From: Zingiber officinale
Taxonomy: Eukaryota > Streptophyta > Magnoliopsida > Zingiberales > Zingiberaceae
Assembly: GCF_018446385.1 (NCBI RefSeq)
Contig: NC_055996.1
Coordinates: 13,069,317 to 13,133,316 of the forward strand
Length of the DNA stretch: 64,000 nucleotides
Direction of reading: 5' to 3'
Part shown: piece by piece, positions 1-9,300 of the stretch
Layout: each line of letters starts with the position of its first letter
Numbering within the stretch: the first letter of the stretch is position 1
The notes under the pieces: model-generated
What the model saw: the letters and a program-made list of their open reading frames with translations, nothing else
Database searches by the model: none
What the model was told of the DNA's origin: nothing
Translations under genes and position numbers: made by a program

Positions 1-871
1 TAACTTTTGACCACCTCATCACCTTGATTATTAGCCTCCCGTGTTACTAGGACCCTCCATTATACCTCATATCACCTACGAATCATACAAAAAATAATAA
101 TAATAAACAGAGCAAAGACCGACCCCGACGAGGTATCGTAGCTAACTACTACAATGGGAGTTAGTTTGTGCACCTCGCCGTCCACCAAAAGCTGCAGGGA
201 GAAGATTGCTGCCCTCAATCCCAGTGTCGGATGCAAAACATATATAGCCTACAAGATGAACATGAACATATGATTGAGCAAAGGAATAAATTGTTTCGAC
301 TGGAAATCTGAATGGTTTATTCGGAATATATACGTGCAAATTTCCCTTGTGCTTCCAACCCAATATCTGTTGCAATCACTTCATCCGGTTGTCTGCGTCC
401 ATAAACAACTTCATGTTAAATGTATGTCAACAAGATCCTTTTCTGTATTGCGCATCAATTCGCTAGCAAGCATAGTTGAGATATTCAAACTTAATAAAGA
501 AATCTCTTCGGTTTTTTGTTACAAAAATCTTGTTGCATTTTTTACCTTCAACAAATCAAATACCAATACGGTTGCAAAGAGGCTGCGGAGTGAATGTAAA
601 TAATGCTGTATGGCTTCTGAATCAAGGGTTCAAACTCCTGTTAGATAATTAAACTGTTAGCCTTAACGATATTAAGGACGATGGAAATAAGTATGGAAAG
701 AATTCTCATGTTAGCACACAATTGGATGGACTCATAGAGTCTATTTAACAATCTTTCATTAATTTACGAAGATGTTGATAACACTAAATAATTTTTAGAT
801 GTACATCATTGAGTAAGAAAAATAAGACTAAATGTTTTAAATTACTAAAAGTAAACTTCTAGATCTCATTG

Positions 872-1100
872 CATGGATCACAAGAACTATAGTCCCCTCG
901 GGACGGTGAGGTGGTTGAGACATAGGGTGTTACCACATGAGGTCTTGGGATTGAAACTCGACGCGTCCGAACATTCCTTGGCCACTTACATTAATGACTA
1001 GTAGTCATCCGTGATTTACCCTCTCCGTGTTGACCTAAATACGGCTTGGCGCGGGAGAGCAACTAAATAGCTTTTTGCTACATGGATCACAAGAACTATA
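872..1100 (+). mobile_element. tRNA-derived SINE with 20-bp target-site duplication
   Basis: A 189-bp insert (892-1080) is flanked by a perfect 20-bp direct repeat, CATGGATCACAAGAACTATA, at 872-891 and 1081-1100. The insert starts with a Pol III-like head: a possible A box around GGTGGTTGAGAC and a degenerate B box around GGGATTGAAACTC. It ends in a T-rich tail (CTTTTTGCTA). Two related sequences occur in this window at about 24701-24905 and 25032-25241. The structure fits a SINE moved by a LINE. I do not know the family name. Confidence 0.8.
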
Positions 1101-1399
1101 TGTTTAAAATATTAATGAAAGTGAACTTTCAAATATAATTGTGTTGATGATAAGGGATTAAGTTCATTATCATAAAAGAAAATTCTAAGTTAGTTTACAT
1201 GATGAGCAGCAGAGGTTAGCAACAACAATATGGTTAACACTTCAACTTCACTCATCAAATATAGCTCCAGCAAGATGTTAGACAAAAGAATCACAAAGGC
1301 TGTGATGTAATTAGGTTTTAGACCAACGTGAGAGTTATGGTCAGTTGGGGAGGAGGTGAGGGAAGGGGAAGGAAGGGGAAATAAGGGGAAGGGAAATTT

Positions 1400-2248
1400 T
1401 AAACCTCGTTTGGGAAGGAGTGAGGAAAGGGAAGGAAAGGTAAGGAAGGGTAAGCTTTAACCTTTGTTACCCATGGAAAGAGAGATTTTCTTACACCCCG
1501 AATTGGGGTGTAAGGAAGGGGAAGGAAAATCAAAAAAAAAATTATTCCAATTTTATCCCTGTTCTTAATAGTTTAAGAAATGTTCTAAGTTCTAATTTTG
1601 CTATGTCGCCGGAGTTCAATTTCCTCGCCTTCTTCACAGCTCGCTTGCTGCGAGATTATTAGAGGAGGAGATCCGACACGTCTTCTAACTGAATCGAAGG
1701 GAAAAACCATTTTTGTCGTCAAAATTTAAGAGGATATCTACTATTTTTTAATTTTTTCATCAAAATTTAATAAATTTTTAAAGAATAGAAATTCTCGTTA
1801 TCAGCTTTATCTTTCAAATTTTTTTATTTAAGATTTCTAAAATCATTATTTTCATTATTTCTCATTTAATTACTTGATCATCGGTAATTCATTGTTTTGA
1901 ATAGTATAAGAAAATTAATTTTTATTAAAAAAATAACTAATTTAAATGATAATATAAAAAAATAATTTTATTATTTAAAATATATAATTTATATTTATAA
2001 AATAAATATTAATATTATGAAAATTTTCTAATTTAAAAAGTAAGGATATTTTTGTAACTTTATCTATTTAACCTTCATTCCCCTTCCTTTCCTTCCAAAC
2101 AAAATAACACATGTTACGTTAATGAACCTTCCCTCCCTCCCAAACAAGGAGAAGTTAAATACTTTACTTTCCCTCACTTCCCCTTCCTTCCCCTCCTTTC
2201 TCCTTCCGTTAATGAACCTTCCCTCACTCCATCCAAACAGAGGGTTAA
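1400..2248. mobile_element. Harbinger/Tourist-like inverted-repeat element (TAA duplication)
   Basis: The ends are inverted: ACCTCGTTTGGGAAGGAG at 1403 and, read on the other strand, ACCCTCTGTTTGGATGGAG ending at 2245. Long purine-rich arms (GGAAGG type) at about 1403-1530 pair with pyrimidine-rich arms at about 2075-2245. TAA is present on both sides (1400-1402, 2246-2248), the usual Harbinger-type duplication. The AT-rich interior has no reading frame. Purine-rich sequence also lies just outside the left end (1345-1395), so the exact border is uncertain. Confidence 0.5.
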
Positions 2249-2442
2249 GGGGTGAAGCAAATCCAACATTTGCCGCAATTTCATCCCAGTTATGTTGCTG
2301 AATTATAAAAATTTTAACTAAAAAGCCCTTGACAACATTTTAACTAAAATGGTGAACCAGACTGAGTATACTAAGTTAATATATGTTGATTGTTTACTTT
2401 CATGAAAAATATAGGATCATTACCTAAAATTTGCATGGTCAT

Positions 2443-3000
2443 AATATGAAATAGGGGTCTAAACGAGTCAAGCTACTCATAAGCTACTATTCAGGTCTCG
2501 GCTCGAAAAAAAGCTTATTCCAGTTTGTTCGATTAAGTTAACGAGCCGAGCTTGAGCCTGATTTCGAGGTCGAAAACATTATCGAGTTAAGCTCTAGCTT
2601 AACGATATTTGGTTCGTGAACTCGCAAATATGTTCGTTTAGAGGCTCACGAACGTGTTTATTAAGATGCTCGCAAACACGTTTGTTAAGAGACTTGTTTA
2701 TCTTATTATATATATATATATATATATATAATTAATTATTATAACTAATTATCTTAAGCGAGCTCGAACTAAGCTCGTTTAATTTTTAAACGAATTTTTT
2801 TCGAGCCGAACTCGAGCCTAAGAACTAAAGCTCGAATCGAATTCGAGCTTAAGAACTAAAGCTCGAATCGAATTCGAGCTTAAGAACTAAAGCTCGAATC
2901 GAATTTGAGTCGAGCTCAAGCTTAGGGATAATGAACTGAGCCCAAGCACAAGCCTCTTACTATTCGGCTCAGCTCGGCTCGTTTACAACCCTAATATGAA
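2443..3000. mobile_element. hAT-like MITE with 8-bp duplication and internal minisatellite
   Basis: About 542 bp lie between two AATATGAA copies (2443-2450 and 2993-3000). The termini are inverted: TAGGGGTCTAAACGAGTCAAGC on the left against TAGGGTTGTAAACGAGCCGAGC on the right, read on the minus strand. This fits hAT-type elements (8-bp duplication, TIR beginning TAGGG). The interior is rich in CGAGCTCG and GAGCCGAGC motifs. It holds a (TA)n run at 2705-2731 and about three tandem copies of a unit of about 30 bp (AAGCTCGAATCGAATTCGAG) at about 2826-2910. It sits in an intron of the GDAP2-like pseudogene. Confidence 0.7.
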
Positions 3001-5060
3001 GTTGGAAAACAAGCATAACAAAGAAGAAAGAATAAGATACTACTTGCATACCTTTACAACATACAGCACAAAACGCTCCAAATCAAGGCACCGCAAAAGA
3101 AAATGAGCTCCTATAACAACCATGACCGGCCTTCACTCACTGTCCACACCACTAGCTGAAATTGATGAAAGAACAAAAAATTGTTAACTGAAACATCAGT
3201 TCCACATTGTTATATAGTTGTAAAGGCCATCATACATTAAATGCTTGAGCATAGCCCACTCAGTTCAGTAATGAGTGTTGTAAACCTATATCTGGAACAA
3301 TAAAAAAATTTGAAAAAAAAAACAGACACAAATGTAGTTGCATATACTTTCAATTTTAATAAGATACTCACATTATCTTCATTTCAGCGATATCTGTGAG
3401 ATTAAGAGAATATGCTTTGGCAAGATATCTTGAATGGAGAGATTACTCTTCAGCAGCAGAGAATGGTGGGCCACTAAGGTCACCATCCAAGAAGCTTGGC
3501 ACAATTGAAACCACTTTGTGTTTGGGCACCCTTTCCTGTTGCTCTATCCTACTCTGGTCAGGATCCTTAATTAATGACATAAATGTAGGATCGAGATAGG
3601 ATTCCCAGCTGTTAGAGTTTCGGCTGAAAGAAAACAAGTTAGTGAGAAAAGATGTCATGCCGTAAGTTGTTAAGATATACATTTTCCAACAAAAACGTAT
3701 AAACTTAGTGGGAAAAGGATCAAACTGAATTTGCACAGAAAAACTAATTGCAAATTACTGACACAAAAGGATGAAGAAAATCCAGAAACTTAATCTTGTT
3801 TTTACTCAAAGGAAGAAATAATATAAAAAATATGCACTTCTCGGTAACAAAGAAATAAATATCAATCGGTGCTTGTTAACTTCAACTAACCCTCTCAGAG
3901 TCAACCCAACATCAGAAACTGGAAGATCTAATGAGATTGTTGTAGGAGTTGCATCAGCTACCGAAGGTGCAGGCAAAGGTTTTATTCTGATTTTCCTTTC
4001 ATCAATAACTGTCTCACCACTGCAGGCAAAGGTTAAAGAAAAGAAGACTTGAAAATGAACTATTGCAACATTGCATAAAGGAGAATCCTTTAAGGCTTGA
4101 ATGCTCTTCACAATCTCTGTTATGACAAAATAAAGTGTATATGTTTCATCTAATATTTTTATATTTGGTAGCATGCTTATGATTGACATGGGCATGTTAA
4201 GCTTGTAACCTTGTAGAAGCACCTACCTTCTATATATTTCTGTATCAGCTGATGTGGAAGTACAAAAAACAACTGCAGTGATTTTATTTTTTTGTTTCTC
4301 CAAAAAACGCCTTACAGTCCCCACCCAAGTGATGGAGAAGTGAGCCAAGATAAGTAATTGAACAATATAAACACACATTTAGAGAAAACGAAATGATCAA
4401 ACCACCATGTGCATTATCCTGGTGATTTATACGAATATGAATGTGAAAAAGATAATAGAAGAAAGTTAACGTCATCAACTAATTTCATCAGAATAACATA
4501 TTGAAAAGAAATAGACAAATAGGATATCTCATCATTACATACTTATGGCAACATGTGCAGCAGGCTCACGAGGATAGTTTTTGGCCTCAGTATAAATACA
4601 TCCAGTTGCAATACTGCATGAGAATGTCAGAAAATACTCAGTTTGGCATATTAAAAAAAGATATAAAGAAATAATGGAGATGTCAATAACAAGTATTAAA
4701 AAAACACTATAAAATATCAACAACAAAAAAACACTAACCGTTTGCATTTTCTGCGGCTGTATGGTACTTGACAGCATACTTGGGGCCAACTGTATGAATA
4801 ACTTTTCTGGACAATGACATTGAATACAAGTTTTCCAAGTCAATAAAACAACTACATATTTGGAACAACTAGAGAATCACATAAACACCATATTGTTGAT
4901 TAGAGGTGCATAAAAAATAATAGCCTGTTTGAAGAAAATTCTCAAATAAATTTATTTGAAGTCTATACTTTGCACATGTCTTACAATTATAAGAAAGATG
5001 TCTTTTGCAAGACATGAAAACTAGTAAAGAAAACACTAAGAACTTAGAAATATTTCAAAC

Positions 5061-5581
5061 CTGTAATTCTCTAATCAGTGGCAGACTTCCAGTGATCGTG
5101 TATGGCTTCAAATGCCAACAACTTCCTCAGTTGCTTTGCACAAGACATGAAAAGCACGAGAATCAAGATTACAAGCAACCCCTGATGTCATAACTTCATC
5201 AAAAGTTATTGTAAGCCTAGAAAGCAAAAATTTTTTAGTAAGCAAACTCTATGACGCACCTCAAAGCTCACATATGCTTTCAGGGTATGCATTACAGCTA
5301 TTATCATGAAGAACATAATGTTAGAAAATGTCTAATAGATCCATCCCCATGCACGCTAATTGAGCTAACACTGGCATAGAAACATTAACAAGAAAAGGAA
5401 ATATCTGAAACTAATGGCACAAGAATAAATGCACTGATTAAAATTTAGAAATCTTCACCTTCCCCTCAAATTCTCATCTGGAAGAACATATTTAGACACT
5501 GGACTACGAGTGCCTAGCTTCTCTATATTGGCATTTATGTCATCTACATACTCGTCTAATTTCTTGATTACATTTTTAACA
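5061..5581 (-). pseudogene. acetylornithine deacetylase pseudogene fragment
   Basis: Two consecutive exons match the C-terminal part of plant acetylornithine deacetylase (Arabidopsis At4g17830 type, a zinc peptidase of the M20 family that hydrolyses N-acetylornithine in arginine biosynthesis). Exon 5459-5581 encodes VKNVIKKLDEYVDDINANIE and SKYVLPDENLRG. Exon 5061-5216 encodes LTITFDEVMTSGVACNLDSR and FHVLCKATEEVVG. A one-base deletion near 5105-5115 then shifts the frame, and the conserved KPYTITGSLPLIRELQ continues in another frame to a GT donor at 5060. The catalytic N-terminal exons are absent between here and the NMD3 gene, and the last exons (after LIRELQ) are not found downstream. The exon phase across the 5459/5216 junction is correct (AG plus G gives Arg), so this is genomic and not retrocopied. 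It lies upstream of, and in the same direction as, the GDAP2-like pseudogene. Confidence 0.85.
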
Positions 5582-5602
5582 CTACATAAAAGAGAATATT
5601 TG

Positions 5603-6708
5603 GCTTCATACACATATATTACAACAACAACAACAACCAAGCATTTTCCCACTAGGTGGGGTCGGCTGTATGAATCCTTTTACGCCATTGAGCTCTATCT
5701 CCTATTATATCATCATCTATATTTAAATAAATTTTATCTTGTTTTATTGTTGCTAACCAAATCTTTTTTGGTCTTCCTCTTCCTCATTTGATATGCATGT
5801 TTATCATGGTTTCACATCGCCTAACTGAAGCATTTATTGGTCGTTTAAGTACATGTCCGTACCATCTTAAACATGTGTCTCGGAGTTTGTCCTCAATAGA
5901 TGCAACTCCGACTTTCTCTCTAATGCTCTCATTTCTTATTTTGTCCATCTTCATATGTCCACACATCCACCTTAACATCCTCATCTCTGCAACTCTCATA
6001 TTCTGCTCATGTGCTCGAGTCATAGCCCAACATTCAGCTCCATATAACATAGCAAGTCTAACTGCAGTTTTATAGAACTTACCTTTAAATTTAAAAATTA
6101 CTTTACGGTCACATACAACACCCGACGCTCCCCTCCATTTCACTCATCCTGCTTGTATTCTATGTAAAACATCTCTCAATCCCTCCATCATTTTGTAAAA
6201 ATGATCCTAAATATTTAAATCTCTCGGTTCCGGGCAACTCGTCCTCTCCTATCTTAACAATTGTTTCATTACTTCTAATATTGCTAAACTTAAATTCCAT
6301 ATATTCTGTCTTTAATGTACTAAGCTTAAAACATTTCCCTTCTAGTGTTTCCCTCCAAGATTCTAGCTTAGCATTTACTCCTTCACGTGTCTCATCTACT
6401 AAAATAATATCATCTGGAAACAACATGCATCACGGTACTGTCTTGAATGTGCGCAGTGAGTTCGTCCATAATTAGTGTAAAAAGATAGGGACCTAGGGCT
6501 GATCCTTGATGTAACCCTATCTTTATTGGAAATGCTTCAGTTACTCCGCCTGAAGTCTTTACTCTGGTCGTTGCATCCTCATACATATCCTTAATTAGTT
6601 CAATATATGTTACGCTAACACCTCTTTTTTCTAAAATTCTCCATATAATTTCTTTTGGGACTCTATCATAAGCTTTTTCTAATTCCATAAGCTTCATACA
6701 CATATATT
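5603..6708 (-). mobile_element. 5'-truncated RTE-type LINE (reverse transcriptase 3' part)
   Basis: The minus strand encodes broken pieces of a non-LTR reverse transcriptase of the plant RTE type. At about 6410-6690 there is [20 protein letters not shown] and a [20 protein letters not shown] block. At 6160-6426 there is [20 protein letters not shown], where the catalytic FADD-like box reads FPDD. At 5784-6143 there is a C-terminal region with LYGAECWAMTR and LRWMCGHMKMDKIRNESIRE. The 3' end is a (TTG)n tail on the minus strand (acaacaacaacaacaacc at 5621-5638). An 18-19 bp target duplication, GCTTCATACACATATATT, flanks it at 5603-5620 and 6691-6708. The 5' end is truncated (about 1.07 kb remains) and frame breaks show that it is dead. 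Confidence 0.9.
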
Positions 6709-7445
6709 AAGATGAGAAAAATCAAAGCATGAAAAGGAATAAAGAAAATGAACCAACATGTAGAAAGGAGTTAACCTGCATTAAGAAGGAAAAAAAACAT
6801 ATTAGATTATCATGTTTTGACCAAATATTGATGATGCAGGATAATGAAGTTATCAGATGAATAATAATAATAATGACAGTCATGCAACCAATATCAGTTG
6901 TCAAGTAAATACCAAGTGAAATGCTAAAGTGAAGGCATACTCATTATTTAAGAAAATAACAGTTCGTTGGTTTGGTAGGTATTTAGAGACCATTAATAAA
7001 AAAACCGTAAACTTAGGCCAGTGTTAGGTGTAGCTCCAAGAGATCGCACATCAAATAAAATATTTAAGATGGGATAGACACATTCAAAGCCAATTAATAA
7101 ATCTTACAGTCAAGTAAGACGAATCAAAACATACCAGTTCACATTCTCCATGGACCAAACACACCATTGCATATCTAAGGAAAAAGAAGCTACAGATACA
7201 CACATAGAGAATATGATACAAACCTCCAGTGTACTTTCAATGACATAAACCAAAGCAAATTGAGTAACTAATAGTCACATACGAGTTGTTATAACTCACT
7301 GCAAGAAAAATATGAACCACATCACAATTCGATGAACTAGAACGAAGTTACAAAACTATTAAGCATTTGTATCTGCTGAAGCATAATTTAAGATAAAAGG
7401 AAAAGGGATGATGGATGAGGAAGGATCCAACTACATATATTCAAT
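6709..7445. other. spacer between the LINE and NMD3
   Basis: This AT-rich spacer has no convincing coding exon. I looked for the missing upstream exons of acetylornithine deacetylase here and did not see them. It should hold the 3' UTR and polyadenylation region of the minus-strand NMD3 gene. Confidence 0.4.
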
Positions 7446-9059
7446 TCACTCGTCCATGTTTTCTCCATTTTGGTTTCCTTCGTCCTCGCTGAGATCGAGA
7501 TCAGCGAGCAATTCTTCCAGTGGGATCGAAGGTATATCATCGCCATCAGCTGTGGATGCCGCTTCTGATGGTTGATACTCTTTGTTACGATACAAGGATA
7601 TGTTGAATCTCATCTCTGGGTTCTCCTCCAAGTCCCTCAAGAATTCCTCATACTCTGTATTCCTCTTCTCATCGTTCCTGCCCTTCGAGGTAGTATCAAC
7701 CTCCATGTTGAGGTTCTTCACCTTCCAAGTTCGTGCCTTTCCACGTTTCTTAGACTGCTTCTCCTGATAGCTCTTCTTTACAAGAATAGTTTCGGGCAAA
7801 ACGAGATTTTTATGCTGATCAATGTCAAAGTCGTTATTGTTGGCTGAATACAGATCGTATCCAAGGGCATAATCTCCTGGATTCAGGAGATGGCCTAGGT
7901 GAGTGCGGATTGTGAACATGGTGTCGTTCTTCCCAAAATCAGTGATGCGTGCAACCTGAGCATGTGCCATCACATACTTGGAGCCACCAATATGGACCTC
8001 TGCAGACTCCACCTCAATGTCAAGCACTATGTACTCCACAAGTTGACGGGAAGTTAAGAGGGACTTGAAGGGGGCTCTCCAGTACTGATTTGCATCAAGG
8101 AAGGCACTCCGGAGGGTGAGCGGGTCGAGCAAGGCTATTGAGTTAGTAACTCTGGTGCAGAGGACAAGCGGGCCAAGATTCCCAAGGGCATTAGCAAGCT
8201 TCGGGGGGAGGCAGATGAGATCCTCACGGCACACAGGGCTGATCTCCACCGAGAAAGTGTGTTTATAGTTGTAAATGCTGCTCTTTACATCATGGGAAAC
8301 AAGTTGTTTGTCATTGCGGAAGCGGATAGGGGCAACGCCGTTGATGAAATCAACAAACTTGGTGGCATGGCTGCGCGAGCCAAAGAAGAAATCCAGACCG
8401 TGATCAGCCTCAGCTATGCGGATAGCACGGACAGCAGCACCATGGCGGAGGATGAGCTGCTCAAGGTAGAAGAAGGTGCGTCGGTGTTGGACGAGCTGGC
8501 GGAGCTGGACAACTGCAGACCACTGATCGGGATTGGCCTGAGCTCTCGTGCAGTTGTCACAGAGACGGTCATGGACGGTGAGCTCAACCATGTGGGCCTG
8601 CTCGAGGATAGCCCCGTGGAGCGCCTCGGCTTGGACACGGAGGCGGAGGCGGAGTCGCTTCGAGTGGGGCTCGGTCCAGATAAACTCCGCGTGGACAAGG
8701 CGGATGCGGCGTTGGGGAAGGCGGAGCCGGCGAAGGCAGAAGGCAAGCAGTTCTTTTGACTCGGGCTCGAGGCCACGGATCCAAGTGCGTGGTGGCTGGA
8801 GGTAGGAGTGGCACTCCGGGCAGTAGACGATGGCGGCGTGGCGGATGAGGCCCTCGGTGATGTCCACCCGGGAGCGCAGGCAGCGGACGCACATGTTGGC
8901 CGGGTTGGGCGGCATCGCCACCCCACAGATGCAGCACAGAACTGTGCCCACCGTCTGTGCCGGCATGAACATGCCCGATTGCTCCATCTCCATCGGCGGC
9001 TTGGATATCGAAGAAGAAGAGGAAATTAGGGTGGGAGGAGACGGCCGCTGGAAATCCAA
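7446..9059 (-). CDS. NMD3: 60S ribosomal export protein NMD3
   Basis: Intact intronless gene for the adaptor that carries pre-60S ribosomal subunits from the nucleus to the cytoplasm via the CRM1/XPO1 exportin. The N-terminal zinc-binding region has paired CxxC motifs (CCICGVAMPPNPANMCVRCL, then YCPECHSYLQPP and LCDNCTRAQANPDQW). It is followed by the conserved RRTFFYLEQLILRH, DFFFGSRSHA and LVSHDVKSSIYNYK blocks. The basic stretch KKRGKARTWK and the C-terminal acidic, leucine-rich LEELLADLDLSEDEGN fit nuclear localisation and export signals. The longest frame gives 537 residues. The better start is probably Met23 (codon at 8991-8993, MEMEQSGMFMPAQTVG), because the first 22 codons look like 5' leader (CCCTAATTTCCTCTTCTTC) and Arabidopsis NMD3 begins close to AQTVG. 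The later Cys pair usually written CPxC reads SPVC here, so one conserved Cys is Ser. The coding sequence is GC-rich. Confidence 0.95.
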   Translation of the reverse strand: MDFQRPSPPTLISSSSSISKPPMEMEQSGMFMPAQTVGTVLCCICGVAMPPNPANMCVRCLRSRVDITEGLIRHAAIVYCPECHSYLQPPRTWIRGLEPESKELLAFCLRRLRLPQRRIRLVHAEFIWTEPHSKRLRLRLRVQAEALHGAILEQAHMVELTVHDRLCDNCTRAQANPDQWSAVVQLRQLVQHRRTFFYLEQLILRHGAAVRAIRIAEADHGLDFFFGSRSHATKFVDFINGVAPIRFRNDKQLVSHDVKSSIYNYKHTFSVEISPVCREDLICLPPKLANALGNLGPLVLCTRVTNSIALLDPLTLRSAFLDANQYWRAPFKSLLTSRQLVEYIVLDIEVESAEVHIGGSKYVMAHAQVARITDFGKNDTMFTIRTHLGHLLNPGDYALGYDLYSANNNDFDIDQHKNLVLPETILVKKSYQEKQSKKRGKARTWKVKNLNMEVDTTSKGRNDEKRNTEYEEFLRDLEENPEMRFNISLYRNKEYQPSEAASTADGDDIPSIPLEELLADLDLSEDEGNQNGENMDE

Positions 9060-9300
9060 GAAGAAGAGTGAAATTAGGGTTGGGGGGACGGCGGCTTGGT
9101 AAATCGAAGAAGAAGAGAAAATTGAGGACGGAAGACGGAATATATGACGGCAAATTAGGGTCTGGAGGAACCAAACTGTTTAGGCCGAAAAACGTGATTG
9201 TATTATTTACGATTGGTTATTATTTTTTTTAAGCCCGCAAAATACTTTATATAAATTTAGATTACTGATATTTTGCCCCGAGAACAAATGCTTGGGCCGC
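9000..9300 (-). promoter_or_regulatory. NMD3 leader and promoter: telo-box repeats and a site II motif
   Basis: Read on the minus strand, the leader holds about three similar units of roughly 50-60 bp, each with a CCCTAATTT or CTCAATTTT core followed by CTCTTCTTCTT and a GATnTCC- or GATTTACC-like end (about 9003-9130). An AACCCTAA telo-box lies at 9074-9081 and a TTAGGGT core (plus strand) near 9154. A GGCCCA (site II, TGGGCC on the plus strand) lies at 9293-9298. Telo-box plus site II is the known promoter signature of plant ribosome-biogenesis genes, which fits NMD3. The transcription start cannot be set from sequence alone. Confidence 0.6.

Larger units (their letters stand above)
174..4806 (-). 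pseudogene. GDAP2-like macro-domain/CRAL-TRIO protein pseudogene
   Basis: Decayed exons of the plant macro-domain plus SEC14/CRAL-TRIO protein (Arabidopsis At1g69340 type, related to animal GDAP2) lie in the correct order on the minus strand. Macro-domain pieces are at about 4739-4806 (VIHTVGPKYAVKYHTAAENA), 4543-4614 (GCIYTEAKNYPREPAAHVAI) and 4228-4312 (ITAVVFCTSTSADTEIYRR). A linker exon is at about 3893-4018 (ERKIRIKPLP, then SDVGLTLRG). An exon at about 3380-3624 carries YLDPTFMSLIKDPD and GPPFSAAEE. CRAL-TRIO pieces are at 3052-3155 (RPVMVVIGAHFLLRCLDLER), about 334-440 (LQQILGWKHKGNLH) and 174-248 (AIYVLHPTLGLRAAIFSLQL). Most splice sites are still readable. Conserved codons have become stops at 3443-3445 (TAA, Tyr expected), 3133-3135 (TGA, Gly expected) and 376-378 (TGA, Arg expected). 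The sequence just upstream of 380 also looks frame-shifted. The first exons of the macro domain are missing; the last exons are missing or lie left of the window. The family assignment comes from remembered homology and is firm because many motifs appear in order. Confidence 0.85.

Noticed and set aside
142..375. 77-codon frame read as a novel protein
   Set aside because: It reads through an intron; the real signal is two GDAP2-like exons (334-440 and 174-248) in different frames.
3396..3599. plus-strand 67-codon frame
   Set aside because: It is the antisense of a GDAP2-like exon.
8259..8759. 166-codon open frame antisense to NMD3
   Set aside because: It is a by-product of the GC-rich NMD3 coding sequence and shows no domain.
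8584..9174. 196-codon frame overlapping the NMD3 start in another frame
   Set aside because: Low-complexity Pro/Pro-His composition from GC-rich DNA; NMD3 explains the region.
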